Assembly (NCBI GenBank): GCA_905479325.1
Contig: CAJQLW010000019.1
Location: forward strand, 1-64,000
DNA: 64,000 nucleotides
Reading direction: 5' to 3'
Origin: an uncultured Flavobacteriales bacterium
GTDB taxonomy: Bacteria > Bacteroidota > Bacteroidia > Flavobacteriales_E > Vicingaceae
Shown: piece by piece, positions 16,686-26,303 of the stretch
Layout: each line of letters starts with the position of its first letter
How positions within the stretch are numbered: position 1 is the first letter of the stretch
Notes under the pieces: model-generated
What the model was told of the DNA's origin: nothing
Databases searched by the model: none
Seen by the model: only the letters and a program-made list of their open reading frames with translations
Translations under genes and position numbers: made by a program

Positions 16686-19031
16686 ATGAAAAAATATTTA
16701 CTCATAGCCGCAGCTTTCGCTAGTACAATTAGCGCCACCGCACAATTAAAACCGATTGGCAGCTGGACAGACCACCTGCCGCTTCAAACCGGTACTTCAA
16801 TAGCATCAGACGGTACACTAATTTACGCGGGTACCGAAACGGGGATATTTACCTACAATACTGAAGACAATTCATTAGAAAGATATACCAAAGTAAATTT
16901 ATTAAACGACGTATCTACCTCTAAATTAGCATACTCAACACTAAACCAGACATTAATCATCGTGTATGATAACGCAAACATAGACCTCTTAAAAAATGGC
17001 CAAATTGTAAACATACCCTTCATTCAACTCAGCAACGAACTAAAAGACATCAATGAAATAAAAATAATTGGGAACCTTGCGTACCTCTCAATGGCTTACG
17101 GCATCACCGTGGTTAATTTAGAACGGCAAGAAATAGTTGACACTTACAAATTTGGTCCTTCTGGCACCGCAATCAATGTAAATTCTGTTGACCAATTGAA
17201 CAATACACTCTATGCAGCAACGAACAACGGGATTTTCTTCGCAGATATAACCTTGAACCTATTAGACTTTAATAATTGGTCTAAATTACCGGTAAAAACC
17301 AACTCAACCGTCTCGAGTGCCTGGGAGCAAAACAATGCAATCAACTTTGTTTTTAGAGAGTCAGGCGCTAAAGACAGTATACTATCTTTTAATGGTACAA
17401 CATTTACGGTTAGACAAGATATAGCTGAATTTGACTTTGCCAGCATCTCAGAAATCGAAAACGATCAGTATATACTAACAACCAACTCTAATACCTACAT
17501 ATTAAATAACGACGGAGGCATCAACCTAAACCTTAGTCGCAATGGGAGTGGCTCGTTGGGGTCCACGTCTGCCGGACAACGACTATTTGAAATAACTCGC
17601 TTTGCACCTTTGGTTGAAATTAATAGGAACGACGGATCAACTGTTGCCAACTATAAACCAAACGGCCCAATCACCGCAAGCGTTTTTGATATGGATGCAA
17701 AAGGAGGAAACCTTTGGGTTGTGAATGGCGCAATAGATGGAACATATAACAACCGTTTCGAACTGGCCCGAGTTTCAAAATTCGATGGGGCATCTTGGAC
17801 TAACTATAGACATGGAACAAACGATGGCTTAACGGATATTTTTGACCTTGTTTCTGTTAACATTAATCCTAACAAACCTTATCAAATTTATTTTGGCTCA
17901 TGGGGAAGGGGTTTAGTCGAGTTTAACAACAGACCTCCATTTCGAATTTATCAAGACACCAACACCTTGTATACCAACAGCTTTGGACAAATAACCTCTG
18001 CGATGAAAAGAAGGGAGGCCTGGAGACCGTCGCTTTGGGTCGGTTCTGGGGAAAGCGTTTTTGACTCCGATGGTAATTTATGGGTAACTAACACGTATCA
18101 GAAAAACGGTTTATATGTGAGGCTTGTGGATGGCAGTTGGTTCGGTTATGACTTCTCTGCATTATATTCATCCGAAGAGACTGCTATGTATGACATCGAA
18201 ATTGATGACAATGGATATAAATGGATTGCTATGCCTAAAGACAATGACATTATTGTTTACGACGACCGAGGAACCATAAAAGACATCTCAGATGATAGAT
18301 CAATTCGACTTACAAGAACAGAAGGTTTAGGAAGTATACCTGGGGCTCGTGGTATAAAGATTGAGAAAGACCAAGATGGACTAATTTGGATCGGAACTTC
18401 CGACGGAATTGCAGTGCATTATAACCCATCACAAGTGTTCAACGGAGATATAAATTTTGATCGAGTAATATTTTTTGATGGAGAGAACAATGAAATTGTA
18501 TTGCAAAATTCAATCGTTACAGAAATCGCGATAGACGGATTTAATAGAAAATGGATTGGCACGGAAAACTCTGGCGTTATATTGTTATCTGCTGACGGAA
18601 AAGAAACCATATTAGAATTCAACATAGATAATAGTCCACTATTATCAAACTCCATTAGCGCCATAACTATTGACGATGAAACCGGGGAAGTCTACATAGC
18701 AACAGCAAAAGGGTTGGTTTCTTACAGAGGAGAAGCTGTAACAGGCTCTGAGAATCTTTCAAACGTATCCATATACCCTAACCCTGTACGGCCTGAATAC
18801 AGTGGAAATATCGCCATCAGTGGTCTTTTAAATAATTCTACTGTCAAAATCACCGACATAAGCGGCACGTTAATTAATGAGATTAAATCTCAAGGCGGTC
18901 AAGTACTTTGGGATGGAAATAACTTTGCCGGCGTGAGAGCTTCAACCGGTGTTTATTTGGTTTTCATTAGTGGCGAAAATGACTCTCAAAAACTACAAAC
19001 TGAAGTTGGGAAGATAATGTTTATCAAATAA
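16686..19031 (+). CDS. porZ: type IX secretion protein PorZ-like, two beta-propellers with C-terminal sorting-type domain
   Basis: About 781 residues from the ATG at 16686; an ATG two codons earlier is equally possible, but the long in-frame extension to 16527 runs through tRNA-Arg and is not coding. Signal peptide MKKYLLIAAAFASTISATAQ. Repeated propeller blades of the regulator-propeller type follow (for example WIGTSDGIAVHYN and KWIGTENSGVILLS), then a C-terminal Ig-like sorting domain beginning about residue 690 (ISIYPNP-like VSIYPNPV). PorZ in Porphyromonas gingivalis is a surface component of the type IX secretion attachment complex. recO follows at once, a neighbour order I recall from other Bacteroidota. 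Confidence 0.75.
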   Translation: MKKYLLIAAAFASTISATAQLKPIGSWTDHLPLQTGTSIASDGTLIYAGTETGIFTYNTEDNSLERYTKVNLLNDVSTSKLAYSTLNQTLIIVYDNANIDLLKNGQIVNIPFIQLSNELKDINEIKIIGNLAYLSMAYGITVVNLERQEIVDTYKFGPSGTAINVNSVDQLNNTLYAATNNGIFFADITLNLLDFNNWSKLPVKTNSTVSSAWEQNNAINFVFRESGAKDSILSFNGTTFTVRQDIAEFDFASISEIENDQYILTTNSNTYILNNDGGINLNLSRNGSGSLGSTSAGQRLFEITRFAPLVEINRNDGSTVANYKPNGPITASVFDMDAKGGNLWVVNGAIDGTYNNRFELARVSKFDGASWTNYRHGTNDGLTDIFDLVSVNINPNKPYQIYFGSWGRGLVEFNNRPPFRIYQDTNTLYTNSFGQITSAMKRREAWRPSLWVGSGESVFDSDGNLWVTNTYQKNGLYVRLVDGSWFGYDFSALYSSEETAMYDIEIDDNGYKWIAMPKDNDIIVYDDRGTIKDISDDRSIRLTRTEGLGSIPGARGIKIEKDQDGLIWIGTSDGIAVHYNPSQVFNGDINFDRVIFFDGENNEIVLQNSIVTEIAIDGFNRKWIGTENSGVILLSADGKETILEFNIDNSPLLSNSISAITIDDETGEVYIATAKGLVSYRGEAVTGSENLSNVSIYPNPVRPEYSGNIAISGLLNNSTVKITDISGTLINEIKSQGGQVLWDGNNFAGVRASTGVYLVFISGENDSQKLQTEVGKIMFIK

Positions 19032-19032
19032 C

Positions 19033-19731
19033 ATGCTCACTACAAGTAAGGGGATCGTTCTTCAATCCATAAAATACGGCGAGAACTCTTTAATTAGCCA
19101 CGTGCTTTCAGAAGAGAAAGGACTCATTTCCTTAATCTCTAGCAACAGAAAAAGTAAGAAAAACAAGCAAGGTAATTTTTTTCAACCACTGTCTGCCATT
19201 CAGTTTGTATATTATGTATCATCGAAGTCAAACATTCACCGCGTTAAAGAGCTTAGCTACAACAATAAAATTGCTTTACCTTCTGATGATATTTCTATTA
19301 ACGCAATCCGTTTCTTCGTAGCAGAATTCCTATCTAAAGTAATAAAAGAAGAAGAGCAGAATTTTAGTTTATACCACTATATTGAAGCCAAAGTACAAGA
19401 GTTGAACTCTCAGAAATCAGCACCTCCCTACTTTCATATCTCATTTCTCATTGAACTCATGGATATCTTGGGAATTCAACCCAACTTAGAGGAGGATGCA
19501 CTGTATTTTGATTTAGAAGAAGGTGAGTGTTGTGCACAAAAACCTACTCATCCCAACTTTTATGATCAAAAAGAAATAGAACTTTACACCATTGGAGAGT
19601 TAAATCCATGGCAGCTCAAAAAAACCGAACGTAACAAACTGCTAAATATGGTTCTCAATTATTATAGCGTACAGCTTGGCGGATTACCAAACATAAAATC
19701 CAAAGCCGTGTTAGAAGTAATATTTGAATAA
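19033..19731 (+). CDS. recO: DNA repair protein RecO
   Basis: Mediator protein that loads RecA on SSB-coated DNA in the RecFOR pathway. 232 residues with an N-terminal OB fold (TTSKGIVLQSIKYGENSLISHVLSEEKG) and a helical C-terminal domain. The second, zinc-binding part seen in some RecO proteins is degenerate: two Cys are present in EGECCAQKP. It starts one base after the porZ stop. Confidence 0.9.
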   Translation: MLTTSKGIVLQSIKYGENSLISHVLSEEKGLISLISSNRKSKKNKQGNFFQPLSAIQFVYYVSSKSNIHRVKELSYNNKIALPSDDISINAIRFFVAEFLSKVIKEEEQNFSLYHYIEAKVQELNSQKSAPPYFHISFLIELMDILGIQPNLEEDALYFDLEEGECCAQKPTHPNFYDQKEIELYTIGELNPWQLKKTERNKLLNMVLNYYSVQLGGLPNIKSKAVLEVIFE

Positions 19732-19753
19732 CCTCAGTACGATACAACCAACC

Positions 19754-20958
19754 ATGACCAAAGAAAAAATACTGCTTTTAACCCTAGCAGTTATTCAATT
19801 TTCGCACATCACAGACTTTATGATATTGATGCCATTAGGCCCTCAATTAATGAAAGCGTTTGATATCTTACCCAGTCAATTTGCACTACTCGTTTCAACC
19901 TACACCTTTTCGGCTGGAACCTCGGGTTTTGTAGGAGCCTTTTTTATCGACAGGTTCGATCGTAAAAAGGCAATATTAACTATGGCTACAGGTTTTGCTA
20001 TAGGAACTTTCGCTTGTGGCTTCGCACAAAGTTATCACTGGTTACTTATTACAAGATCTATAACAGAATTGTTTGGAGGCGTTATGGGAGCCTTGATTCT
20101 TTCAATTGTTGGAGATGCAATTCCAAATGAGCGAAGAGCGACCGCTATGGGCATGGTTCTGGCTGCCTTTTCTGTTGCATCTGTTGTTGGTGTTCCTGCA
20201 TGCCTCTTTTTAGCCGATTTATCAGACTGGCATATGCCTTTTATTGTTCTGGGAGGAATTGCATTTTTAACACTTGTTCCTATGTCTGTTTACATACCGA
20301 ACATGACTGAGCACATTAGTAAAACAAATAAAAACCAACTCCTCTAGAGGTTATAAGAAATGTTACAACCAATAAAAATCAGCTTTTAGCGCTTGTTTTC
20401 GGAAGTGTGATTATGTTTAGTCATTTTTCTGTTGTTCCTTTTATTAGTCCGTACTTAACGACCAACGTTGGCTTTACAGATTCTCAAATAAAATACATTT
20501 ACCTTATTGGAGGAGCCTTAACCGTATTTTCTTCGCCATTTATTGGCAAAATGGCAGACAAATATGGGAGGTCTAAAGTTTTCACCTTCACTGTCATTAT
20601 TGCTTCTGTACCTGTTTTCTTTTTAACACAACTTGGTGAAACTCCTATTGGTTGTGTTCTGGTGGTAACTGCGCTATTTTTTGTTTTTGGCGCAGGCCGA
20701 ATGGTTCCTTCTACTGCCAAGGTTACCTCATCTGTAAAGCCACAAAACAGAGGTAGTTTTATGAGCTTTAACGCGGCTGTAAGGCAAATGACTAATGGAG
20801 TAGCGGCATTTCTTGCTGGACTAATAATTACAATTGGTGATGACGGTTTATATCACAACTATGCCCTTGTAGGTTACTTTGCAATAGCCATGGGCATTGT
20901 ATCCATTTTTATTAGTAGAAAAATTAAAGTAGCTGATGATGCGTCGTTTGTCAATTAA
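19754..20958 (+). pseudogene. MFS transporter gene split by a frameshift
   Basis: The reading from the ATG at 19754 gives six transmembrane helices and the motif FIDRFDRKKA between helices 2 and 3, then stops at TAG 20345-20347. The second half continues in another frame from about 20344 (LEVIRNVTTNKNQLLALVFG) through six more helices to 20958, including GKMADKYGRSKV. Removing a CT pair from CTCCTCTAGAGG near 20341-20350 would restore one frame of about 400 residues, normal for a DHA1-type drug or sugar efflux protein. The break is in the central cytoplasmic loop. It could be a real mutation, a sequencing error, or two half-proteins. Confidence 0.75.
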
Positions 20959-21961
20959 CTGTAACCGTTTTTAATATTGCTTCAAGCTCTCTCAAGTATT
21001 CTCTTTTATCAAATTTTGGTGCAAAAACAAAGGCATCTAACTCAATCACTCTATTGTTTTTTTCATCTACCATTGTATAGTGTAAAAATGGTCCGCCCAT
21101 AAAATCTTTCACCATATTCCACAAACCTCGATACTCAAGCGCATAAACCCCATTTAAATTAACTTCTTTCGTTATGGGTAGGTAATCTTGGTAAACGGCC
21201 ATAAAAGAGCTGTCTGGCGCTCCTTGAATCATTTCTTTGGCAAATTCGTTCCGCTTTTCAATCATCACTTCATTTGAAAAAACAGAATCGGAACTATATG
21301 GCCTCACGTAAAAAGATATACCTTGCATGATTTGGTGCTGACCTATAGATTTTTCCTTCTTCAACCAAAACCCATTTTCGTTTTTTGCCATTTGTAAAAA
21401 ACCTGGAGGAACAACAACATTGATATTATATTGCTCCTGAATAAAATCCATTATCTCTTTCTGTGGCTTCCCTTTGAATTGAGCCTTTAATCGTTTTAAC
21501 TCTCTCTCATTGTAATAATCTCTAATTGTCTGAACATTTTTTGACAATATTCGCGCTGCGTCAGTATCGCTAGCAGCCATAATTTGAATGAGCAGTTGAT
21601 CTTTTGCCCAAACATCTTCTTCAATGTTAAAGGCTGTTTTTTTTCCTTGACCAATGCTGAGTTTTAATATGTTTCTACTTCGCTTAAGAATTGATTGAAA
21701 TGCTTTAGGAGGCACAGTAGAAGCTCTAAAACGCCCCTCTGCCTGAGGCATGCCTACCATTGCCTCAGAAAAAATTTTGTCAAGAACTACGCCTGTTTGA
21801 TGCTTTTCATAAAAAGTATCTACAACAATTAAAACTTCTCCATATTTACCGGAACTACTTGGCAGAGAACTTTTATCACCACCATCTAGTGAAGCATTAT
21901 CGCATGCCCAAAAAAGGGGCAAAACAGCAAGACTAAAAATAATTTTAACTAGTTTATCCAA
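20951..21961 (-). CDS. DUF4837 family lipoprotein
   Basis: 336 residues starting at TTG 21961 (no ATG is available; the start overlaps the transglycosylase stop by eight bases). The lipobox PLFWAC ends at Cys20. The remainder resembles DUF4837, a Bacteroidota-only lipoprotein family usually beside a LysM transglycosylase, as here. Function unknown; the pairing suggests a role in envelope or peptidoglycan remodelling. It converges with the MFS gene and overlaps its end by eight bases. Confidence 0.75.
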   Translation of the reverse strand: MDKLVKIIFSLAVLPLFWACDNASLDGGDKSSLPSSSGKYGEVLIVVDTFYEKHQTGVVLDKIFSEAMVGMPQAEGRFRASTVPPKAFQSILKRSRNILKLSIGQGKKTAFNIEEDVWAKDQLLIQIMAASDTDAARILSKNVQTIRDYYNERELKRLKAQFKGKPQKEIMDFIQEQYNINVVVPPGFLQMAKNENGFWLKKEKSIGQHQIMQGISFYVRPYSSDSVFSNEVMIEKRNEFAKEMIQGAPDSSFMAVYQDYLPITKEVNLNGVYALEYRGLWNMVKDFMGGPFLHYTMVDEKNNRVIELDAFVFAPKFDKREYLRELEAILKTVTVN

Positions 21962-23429
21962 TGCTTTTTACTTTTACCTTCATACCAGGCTTCAGCCGTT
22001 TAAAATTAAGATCACTGTTGAGCCTTTTTAAATCATTCACGGTTGTTCCTTCATACTTTTTTGCAATATCCCATAAGGTATCTCCAGACTTAACTATGTG
22101 AACTTGATAATTTCCACTTTTAAGCGGTGCGGGAGCACTTTGAACTTGTGTTTTTACAGGAGCTGAACGACCATTAGTATAAATGGTTAGTTTGTCTCCT
22201 GGGTTTAATCTTGATGAACGTAAATTATTCCAAGCCATAAGTTGACGAACAGTAACGCCATGCTTTTCTGCAATATAACCTAAAAACTCTCCACTTCTTA
22301 CTCGGTGAACAATCATTTCTGGTTGATGCTCTATTTGTTTTTCTTTTCCAGCAATACTATCCGCGATTTCTTTTCTTCGTAGGTCAGCATATATTGTGTT
22401 TTCATTGGTTAAAAACAACCCAATTCTATCAGCAGGTAAACACAAAGTATGTGTTCTCTTTTCTGCTTTTGGAATATAATCTAACTTATACATCGGGTTA
22501 TAGAAAGCTATTTCCTCTTCTGAAAGTTTAAGATAATCTGCCAATTGCTTAAATGAAAACGATGAATTTGTTTCAATTGTGTCAACAGCCACATCAAAAA
22601 GCAGCGTGTTAAAAGCATATATGTCATGGTCGTTAGCATAACTCATCAAATAGTTTACTGCAATAAATGCCGGTACATATCCTCTTGTTTCTCTCGGTAA
22701 AAATTCCCGTATTTTCCAGTAGTCTTTATGTCCCCCTGAACGACGAATGGCCTTATTAACATTACCTGGACCACTGTTGTAGGCTGCCAAAACCAAGTTC
22801 CAATCTCCATACATCTTGTATAAATCTTTCATGTATCTAGCTGCTGCAACAGTCGCTTTATATGGGTCCATTCTGTCATCGACATAAGATGTTACTTGTA
22901 AACCATACATTTTACCCGTTGGGTACATGAACTGCCATAACCCTTGAGCTCCAACTCTAGATCTAGCTGAAGGATTTAGCGCAGACTCAACAACAGCTAA
23001 ATACTTTAATTCCAACGGAATCTCATACCTATCAAATACTTCCTCAATCATAGGAAAGTACAATGGAGCTAAACCTAAAACAGAGCTACTTAATCTTCTT
23101 CTTTTATTTACATATAAGTTAATAAAAGCCTTTGTGTATTGATTGTAATTTAAATCAAAAGGGGTTGCTTCGTCAAGTACTTTTAACCTCACAGCAAGAA
23201 GTGAGTCAGATAATTCTTGAAAACTACCTAAAAGCGTTGTGTCATCAGACCCTTCACAATATTTAAAACAATTATAGTATTTATCCATCATGAGACTGTC
23301 AATCATAGATAAAACAGCATCGTCGGGAGAGATATGAAATTCTATCGAATCTGTTTCTTTTGGAACATGAGTGTTCGCAAAAATGGAGAAGCTAAAAAAA
23401 AGTGCAATTAAAAAAAGTGGTCTGCGCAT
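21954..23429 (-). CDS. membrane-associated lytic transglycosylase with two LysM domains (MltD-like)
   Basis: Cleaves the glycan strands of peptidoglycan with anhydro-product formation. 491 residues: signal peptide (1-18, ending IFANT), helical region, SLT domain with catalytic Glu148 in VVESALNP, then GAQGLWQFM (160-168) and AAYNSGPGNV, and two C-terminal LysM modules (about 372-415 and 443-488), the second with HIVKSGDTLWDIAKKY. It forms an operon with the DUF4837 lipoprotein downstream. Confidence 0.92.
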   Translation of the reverse strand: MRRPLFLIALFFSFSIFANTHVPKETDSIEFHISPDDAVLSMIDSLMMDKYYNCFKYCEGSDDTTLLGSFQELSDSLLAVRLKVLDEATPFDLNYNQYTKAFINLYVNKRRRLSSSVLGLAPLYFPMIEEVFDRYEIPLELKYLAVVESALNPSARSRVGAQGLWQFMYPTGKMYGLQVTSYVDDRMDPYKATVAAARYMKDLYKMYGDWNLVLAAYNSGPGNVNKAIRRSGGHKDYWKIREFLPRETRGYVPAFIAVNYLMSYANDHDIYAFNTLLFDVAVDTIETNSSFSFKQLADYLKLSEEEIAFYNPMYKLDYIPKAEKRTHTLCLPADRIGLFLTNENTIYADLRRKEIADSIAGKEKQIEHQPEMIVHRVRSGEFLGYIAEKHGVTVRQLMAWNNLRSSRLNPGDKLTIYTNGRSAPVKTQVQSAPAPLKSGNYQVHIVKSGDTLWDIAKKYEGTTVNDLKRLNSDLNFKRLKPGMKVKVKSIG

Positions 23430-23516
23430 GAATTTCTTTTGTTAAAAACGCAAAAAAGTAAGGTTTCTTGCATTCTAACGAAATTCAACATTTACATCGT
23501 TCTGAATAATATATTT

Positions 23517-24962
23517 CTATTCACTTATTAACGAAAACTTGTTAACGAGTTGTTGTGATACAGTAAACAGTTTCTCCTCGTTAAAGGCTTTAGCCATCAA
23601 TTGAATACCAAAAGGCATTTTGTATTTATCTTGTCCTAAAGGCAAAGAAATAGCAGGTATTCCTGCAAGGTTGGCTTGTACTGTAAAAATGTCTTCCAAA
23701 TACATTTTTATTTGATCGTCTTTTTGAGCGTTTATTTCAAATGCAGTGTGCGGAGAAGTTGGAGAAATTATGAAATCATAATTATCAAAAACTTCATTCG
23801 TGCAGTCTCTTACCAACCGTCTTACTTTTTGTGCTTTTGTGTAATATGCATCGTAATATCCTGCACTTAAAACATAGGTACCTAGCATTATTCTGCGCTT
23901 TACTTCTCTTCCAAACCCTTCGCTTCTCGACTTCACGTAAGTTGATTCTAATTCAGTAGCATTAGGACTTCTATATCCAAAATGTATTCCATCATATCGA
24001 GCCAAGTTAGAGGAAGCTTCGGCAGTAGTGAGGACATAATATGTTGGTACAATTTGATCTAAATAATCAAATTTTACCTCATCTACTTGGTGCCCGTCTG
24101 CTTTTAATTTTTCAATTATCTCTATGGTTCTTTCTTTAACATCAGGGTCAATACCCTCATTATTTACATAACAATCGAAATATGCAATTTTTAATTTATC
24201 CCCTTTTGTATTGTTTAACGCTTTTGAATAAGATGGAACTTCTTTCTTACTTGCGGTGCTATCAAATTCATCTTTTCCCGCTATTATTTCAGAAATTAAT
24301 GCTGCATCGGCAACATTTGTTGTAAATGTCCCTATTTGATCAAATGAGGAGCCAAATGCAATTAACCCATGACGAGAAACTCTACCATAAGTTGGCTTAA
24401 AACCAACAGTACCGGTAAAAGAAGCCGGTTGACGGATAGACCCTCCTGTATCAGAACCTAGCGCAGCCATGCACAAACCTGCAGCAACAGAAGAAGCAGC
24501 ACCACCGCTTGAACCGCCAGCTACCTTGCTATTATCTAACGGATTTTTAACCACACCAAAATAAGATGTTTCATTGGAAGAGCCCATTGCAAACTCATCA
24601 CAGTTTGTTCTTCCAATAATTATAGCATCTTCTTTCAATAATCTTTCTACCACGGTAGAAGAATATAACGATTCAAAGCCTTCTAACATTTTTGAAGACG
24701 CTGAAAGCTGATGACCTTGATAGCAAATATTATCTTTTATTGAAATAATTAACCCTGCTAGTTGACCTGCTTTTCCAGCTTTTATTTTTGCGTCAATTTC
24801 TACTGCTTGCGCCCTAGCAGAAGTATCAAATGTTTCTATAAAAGCATTCAAGTGCTTTTCTTCTTCAATTCTTTGTAAGTAGTAATCAACTAGTTCTACA
24901 CAAGAAGTTGTAGAATTTTCTATTTCTTTCTGAACATTTTTCAGAGAGGTAAAGCCTTTCAA
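23517..24962 (-). CDS. gatA: glutamyl-tRNA(Gln) amidotransferase subunit A
   Basis: Amidase subunit that releases ammonia from glutamine so that GatB can convert Glu-tRNA(Gln) to Gln-tRNA(Gln). 481 residues starting at TTG 24962; no in-frame ATG is near. The Ser-cisSer-Lys triad is complete: Lys76 in SIKDN, Ser151 in GGSSGGAA and Ser175 in GGSIRQPA, with the same spacing as in characterised GatA. gatB and gatC are not in the window. tatA lies 13 bases upstream in the same direction. Confidence 0.92.
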   Translation of the reverse strand: MKGFTSLKNVQKEIENSTTSCVELVDYYLQRIEEEKHLNAFIETFDTSARAQAVEIDAKIKAGKAGQLAGLIISIKDNICYQGHQLSASSKMLEGFESLYSSTVVERLLKEDAIIIGRTNCDEFAMGSSNETSYFGVVKNPLDNSKVAGGSSGGAASSVAAGLCMAALGSDTGGSIRQPASFTGTVGFKPTYGRVSRHGLIAFGSSFDQIGTFTTNVADAALISEIIAGKDEFDSTASKKEVPSYSKALNNTKGDKLKIAYFDCYVNNEGIDPDVKERTIEIIEKLKADGHQVDEVKFDYLDQIVPTYYVLTTAEASSNLARYDGIHFGYRSPNATELESTYVKSRSEGFGREVKRRIMLGTYVLSAGYYDAYYTKAQKVRRLVRDCTNEVFDNYDFIISPTSPHTAFEINAQKDDQIKMYLEDIFTVQANLAGIPAISLPLGQDKYKMPFGIQLMAKAFNEEKLFTVSQQLVNKFSLISE

Positions 24963-24975
24963 TGGATCTTATTTT

Positions 24976-25167
24976 TTAGTTCGACTTTTTAGGAGTATTA
25001 TCTTTATCGTCCTCGTTGGTAGCATCTTTAAATTCTTTAATTCCTTTACCAACACCTTTCATTAATTCAGGAATTTTTTTCGCCCCAAACAATAAAATAA
25101 CGGCTACAAGAATAAGTACAATTTGCGTTGGACCAAAAGCTCCTGCCTCAAATACGGTAGTTTCCAT
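24976..25167 (-). CDS. tatA: twin-arginine translocase subunit TatA/TatE
   Basis: Pore-forming subunit of the Tat system that exports folded proteins. 63 residues from the ATG at 25167 (METTVFEAG); a TTG six codons earlier lies inside a TAACTTTG promoter-like element. One membrane helix (about 11-29), the hinge FGAKKIPEL and an amphipathic helix [14 protein letters not shown], then a charged tail. It is normal in length and motif. Confidence 0.9.
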   Translation of the reverse strand: METTVFEAGAFGPTQIVLILVAVILLFGAKKIPELMKGVGKGIKEFKDATNEDDKDNTPKKSN

Positions 25168-25213
25168 AGTTAAATTTTGCTTCAAAGTTAATCAAATAAA
25201 AAGAGCATATATC

Positions 25214-25243
25214 TTGCCGAACCTTCTCAATTAAATACTTTTG
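25214..25243 (+). promoter_or_regulatory. consensus promoter of the FAD oxidoreductase gene
   Basis: TTG (25214-25216), a 19-base spacer and TACTTTTG (25236-25243) match the Bacteroidota consensus TTG-N19-TAnnTTTG exactly. The -7 element ends only four bases before the GTG start at 25248, which implies a leaderless or nearly leaderless mRNA. Confidence 0.7.
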
Positions 25244-25247
25244 AATT

Positions 25248-26303
25248 GTGAAGAATAAAGTAGATTATCTTATAGTTGGCCAAGGATTGGCAGGTACCTT
25301 TTTGGCCTTTCAACTAATGCAGCGTGGTAAAACAGTACTTATAGTTGATAAAGGGCTTACTTATTCCTCTTCTCGAGTGGCTGCGGGAGTAATTAACCCG
25401 ATAGTTTTGAGGCGATTTACCATTACTTGGAGGGCTAAAGAATTTTTAAGTTACAATCCAGATTTTTACCACGCTCTAGATCAATTTTTAGGGAAACAAT
25501 ATCATTTTGACATACCCTTAAAAAAGTTAATATCATCTCAAGATGAAATGGATTTTTGGGAACACCGGTATGCTAAAGATGGAGTAAGCGATTTTATACA
25601 CAGAGAGTTAACTGATGCAAGTGATGCAATACAGCCTGCAGAACCGTTGAAAATTGGCTTGGTGAAACAAGCATCGTGGTTAAACATAAGTGCCTTACTA
25701 TTTGATTTTAGAAAAAAAATGATTTCAACAAATTCTCTTTTAGAAGATATTTTTGATTTTTCTGAATTGAAGGAAAATTCTTACAAAAACTGTGAATTTA
25801 ACAATATAGTTTTCTGTGAAGGAGCTCAAGGAAAGTATAATCCGCTTTTTAAGGATTTGCCTTTTAGTTTAAATAAAGGTCAGTTAATTACAATTAAAAA
25901 TACAAGTTTACCTGCTGATAGCATCTTAAAAAAGAAAGTTTTTATTTTACCAACTGAAGAGAATTTATTTAAAATTGGTGCGACCTATTCATGGAAATGG
26001 GATACAAGCTCAGAGGAGGCTGCACATAAAATTGAAGCAGATAAAACTACGTTGTTAAAATCACATTTAGAAGATATGACTACGGCAGACTACGAATTAG
26101 TAAATGTTGAAACCGGCATAAGACCTTCAATAAAAGACAGACGACCGGTAATTGGACGACACTCTACAAGAAGAAACACTTTTATATTTAATGGTATGGG
26201 CACTCGTGGATGTTTTATGGCACCATTGCTTACTGAAGAATTCATAGAGCACATCGAGAACGATAAACCATTAGATTCTGAAGTAAACATTAATAGATTT
26301 TAG
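25248..26303 (+). CDS. FAD-dependent oxidoreductase of the DAO (glycine/D-amino acid oxidase) family
   Basis: 351 residues beginning at GTG 25248; the FAD-binding strand VDYLIVGQGLAGTFLAFQL starts at residue 5, so no later start is possible. The DAO plan is seen: Rossmann motif GQGLAG, SSSRVAAGVINPIVLRRF around 38-55, and the C-terminal FAD contact GIRPSIKDRRPVIGRH with NGMGTRGCFMAPLL. Substrate is unknown; the family oxidises amines and amino acids or demethylates. The gene abuts the LytTR regulator gene tail to tail with no spacer. Confidence 0.8.
   Translation: MKNKVDYLIVGQGLAGTFLAFQLMQRGKTVLIVDKGLTYSSSRVAAGVINPIVLRRFTITWRAKEFLSYNPDFYHALDQFLGKQYHFDIPLKKLISSQDEMDFWEHRYAKDGVSDFIHRELTDASDAIQPAEPLKIGLVKQASWLNISALLFDFRKKMISTNSLLEDIFDFSELKENSYKNCEFNNIVFCEGAQGKYNPLFKDLPFSLNKGQLITIKNTSLPADSILKKKVFILPTEENLFKIGATYSWKWDTSSEEAAHKIEADKTTLLKSHLEDMTTADYELVNVETGIRPSIKDRRPVIGRHSTRRNTFIFNGMGTRGCFMAPLLTEEFIEHIENDKPLDSEVNINRF

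Noticed and set aside
20320-20390. Repeated NKNQLL coding on both sides of the MFS break, suggesting a duplication
   Set aside because: The nucleotide match is short, and joining the frames by removing CT gives a continuous plausible loop with both occurrences, so a frameshift is simpler.
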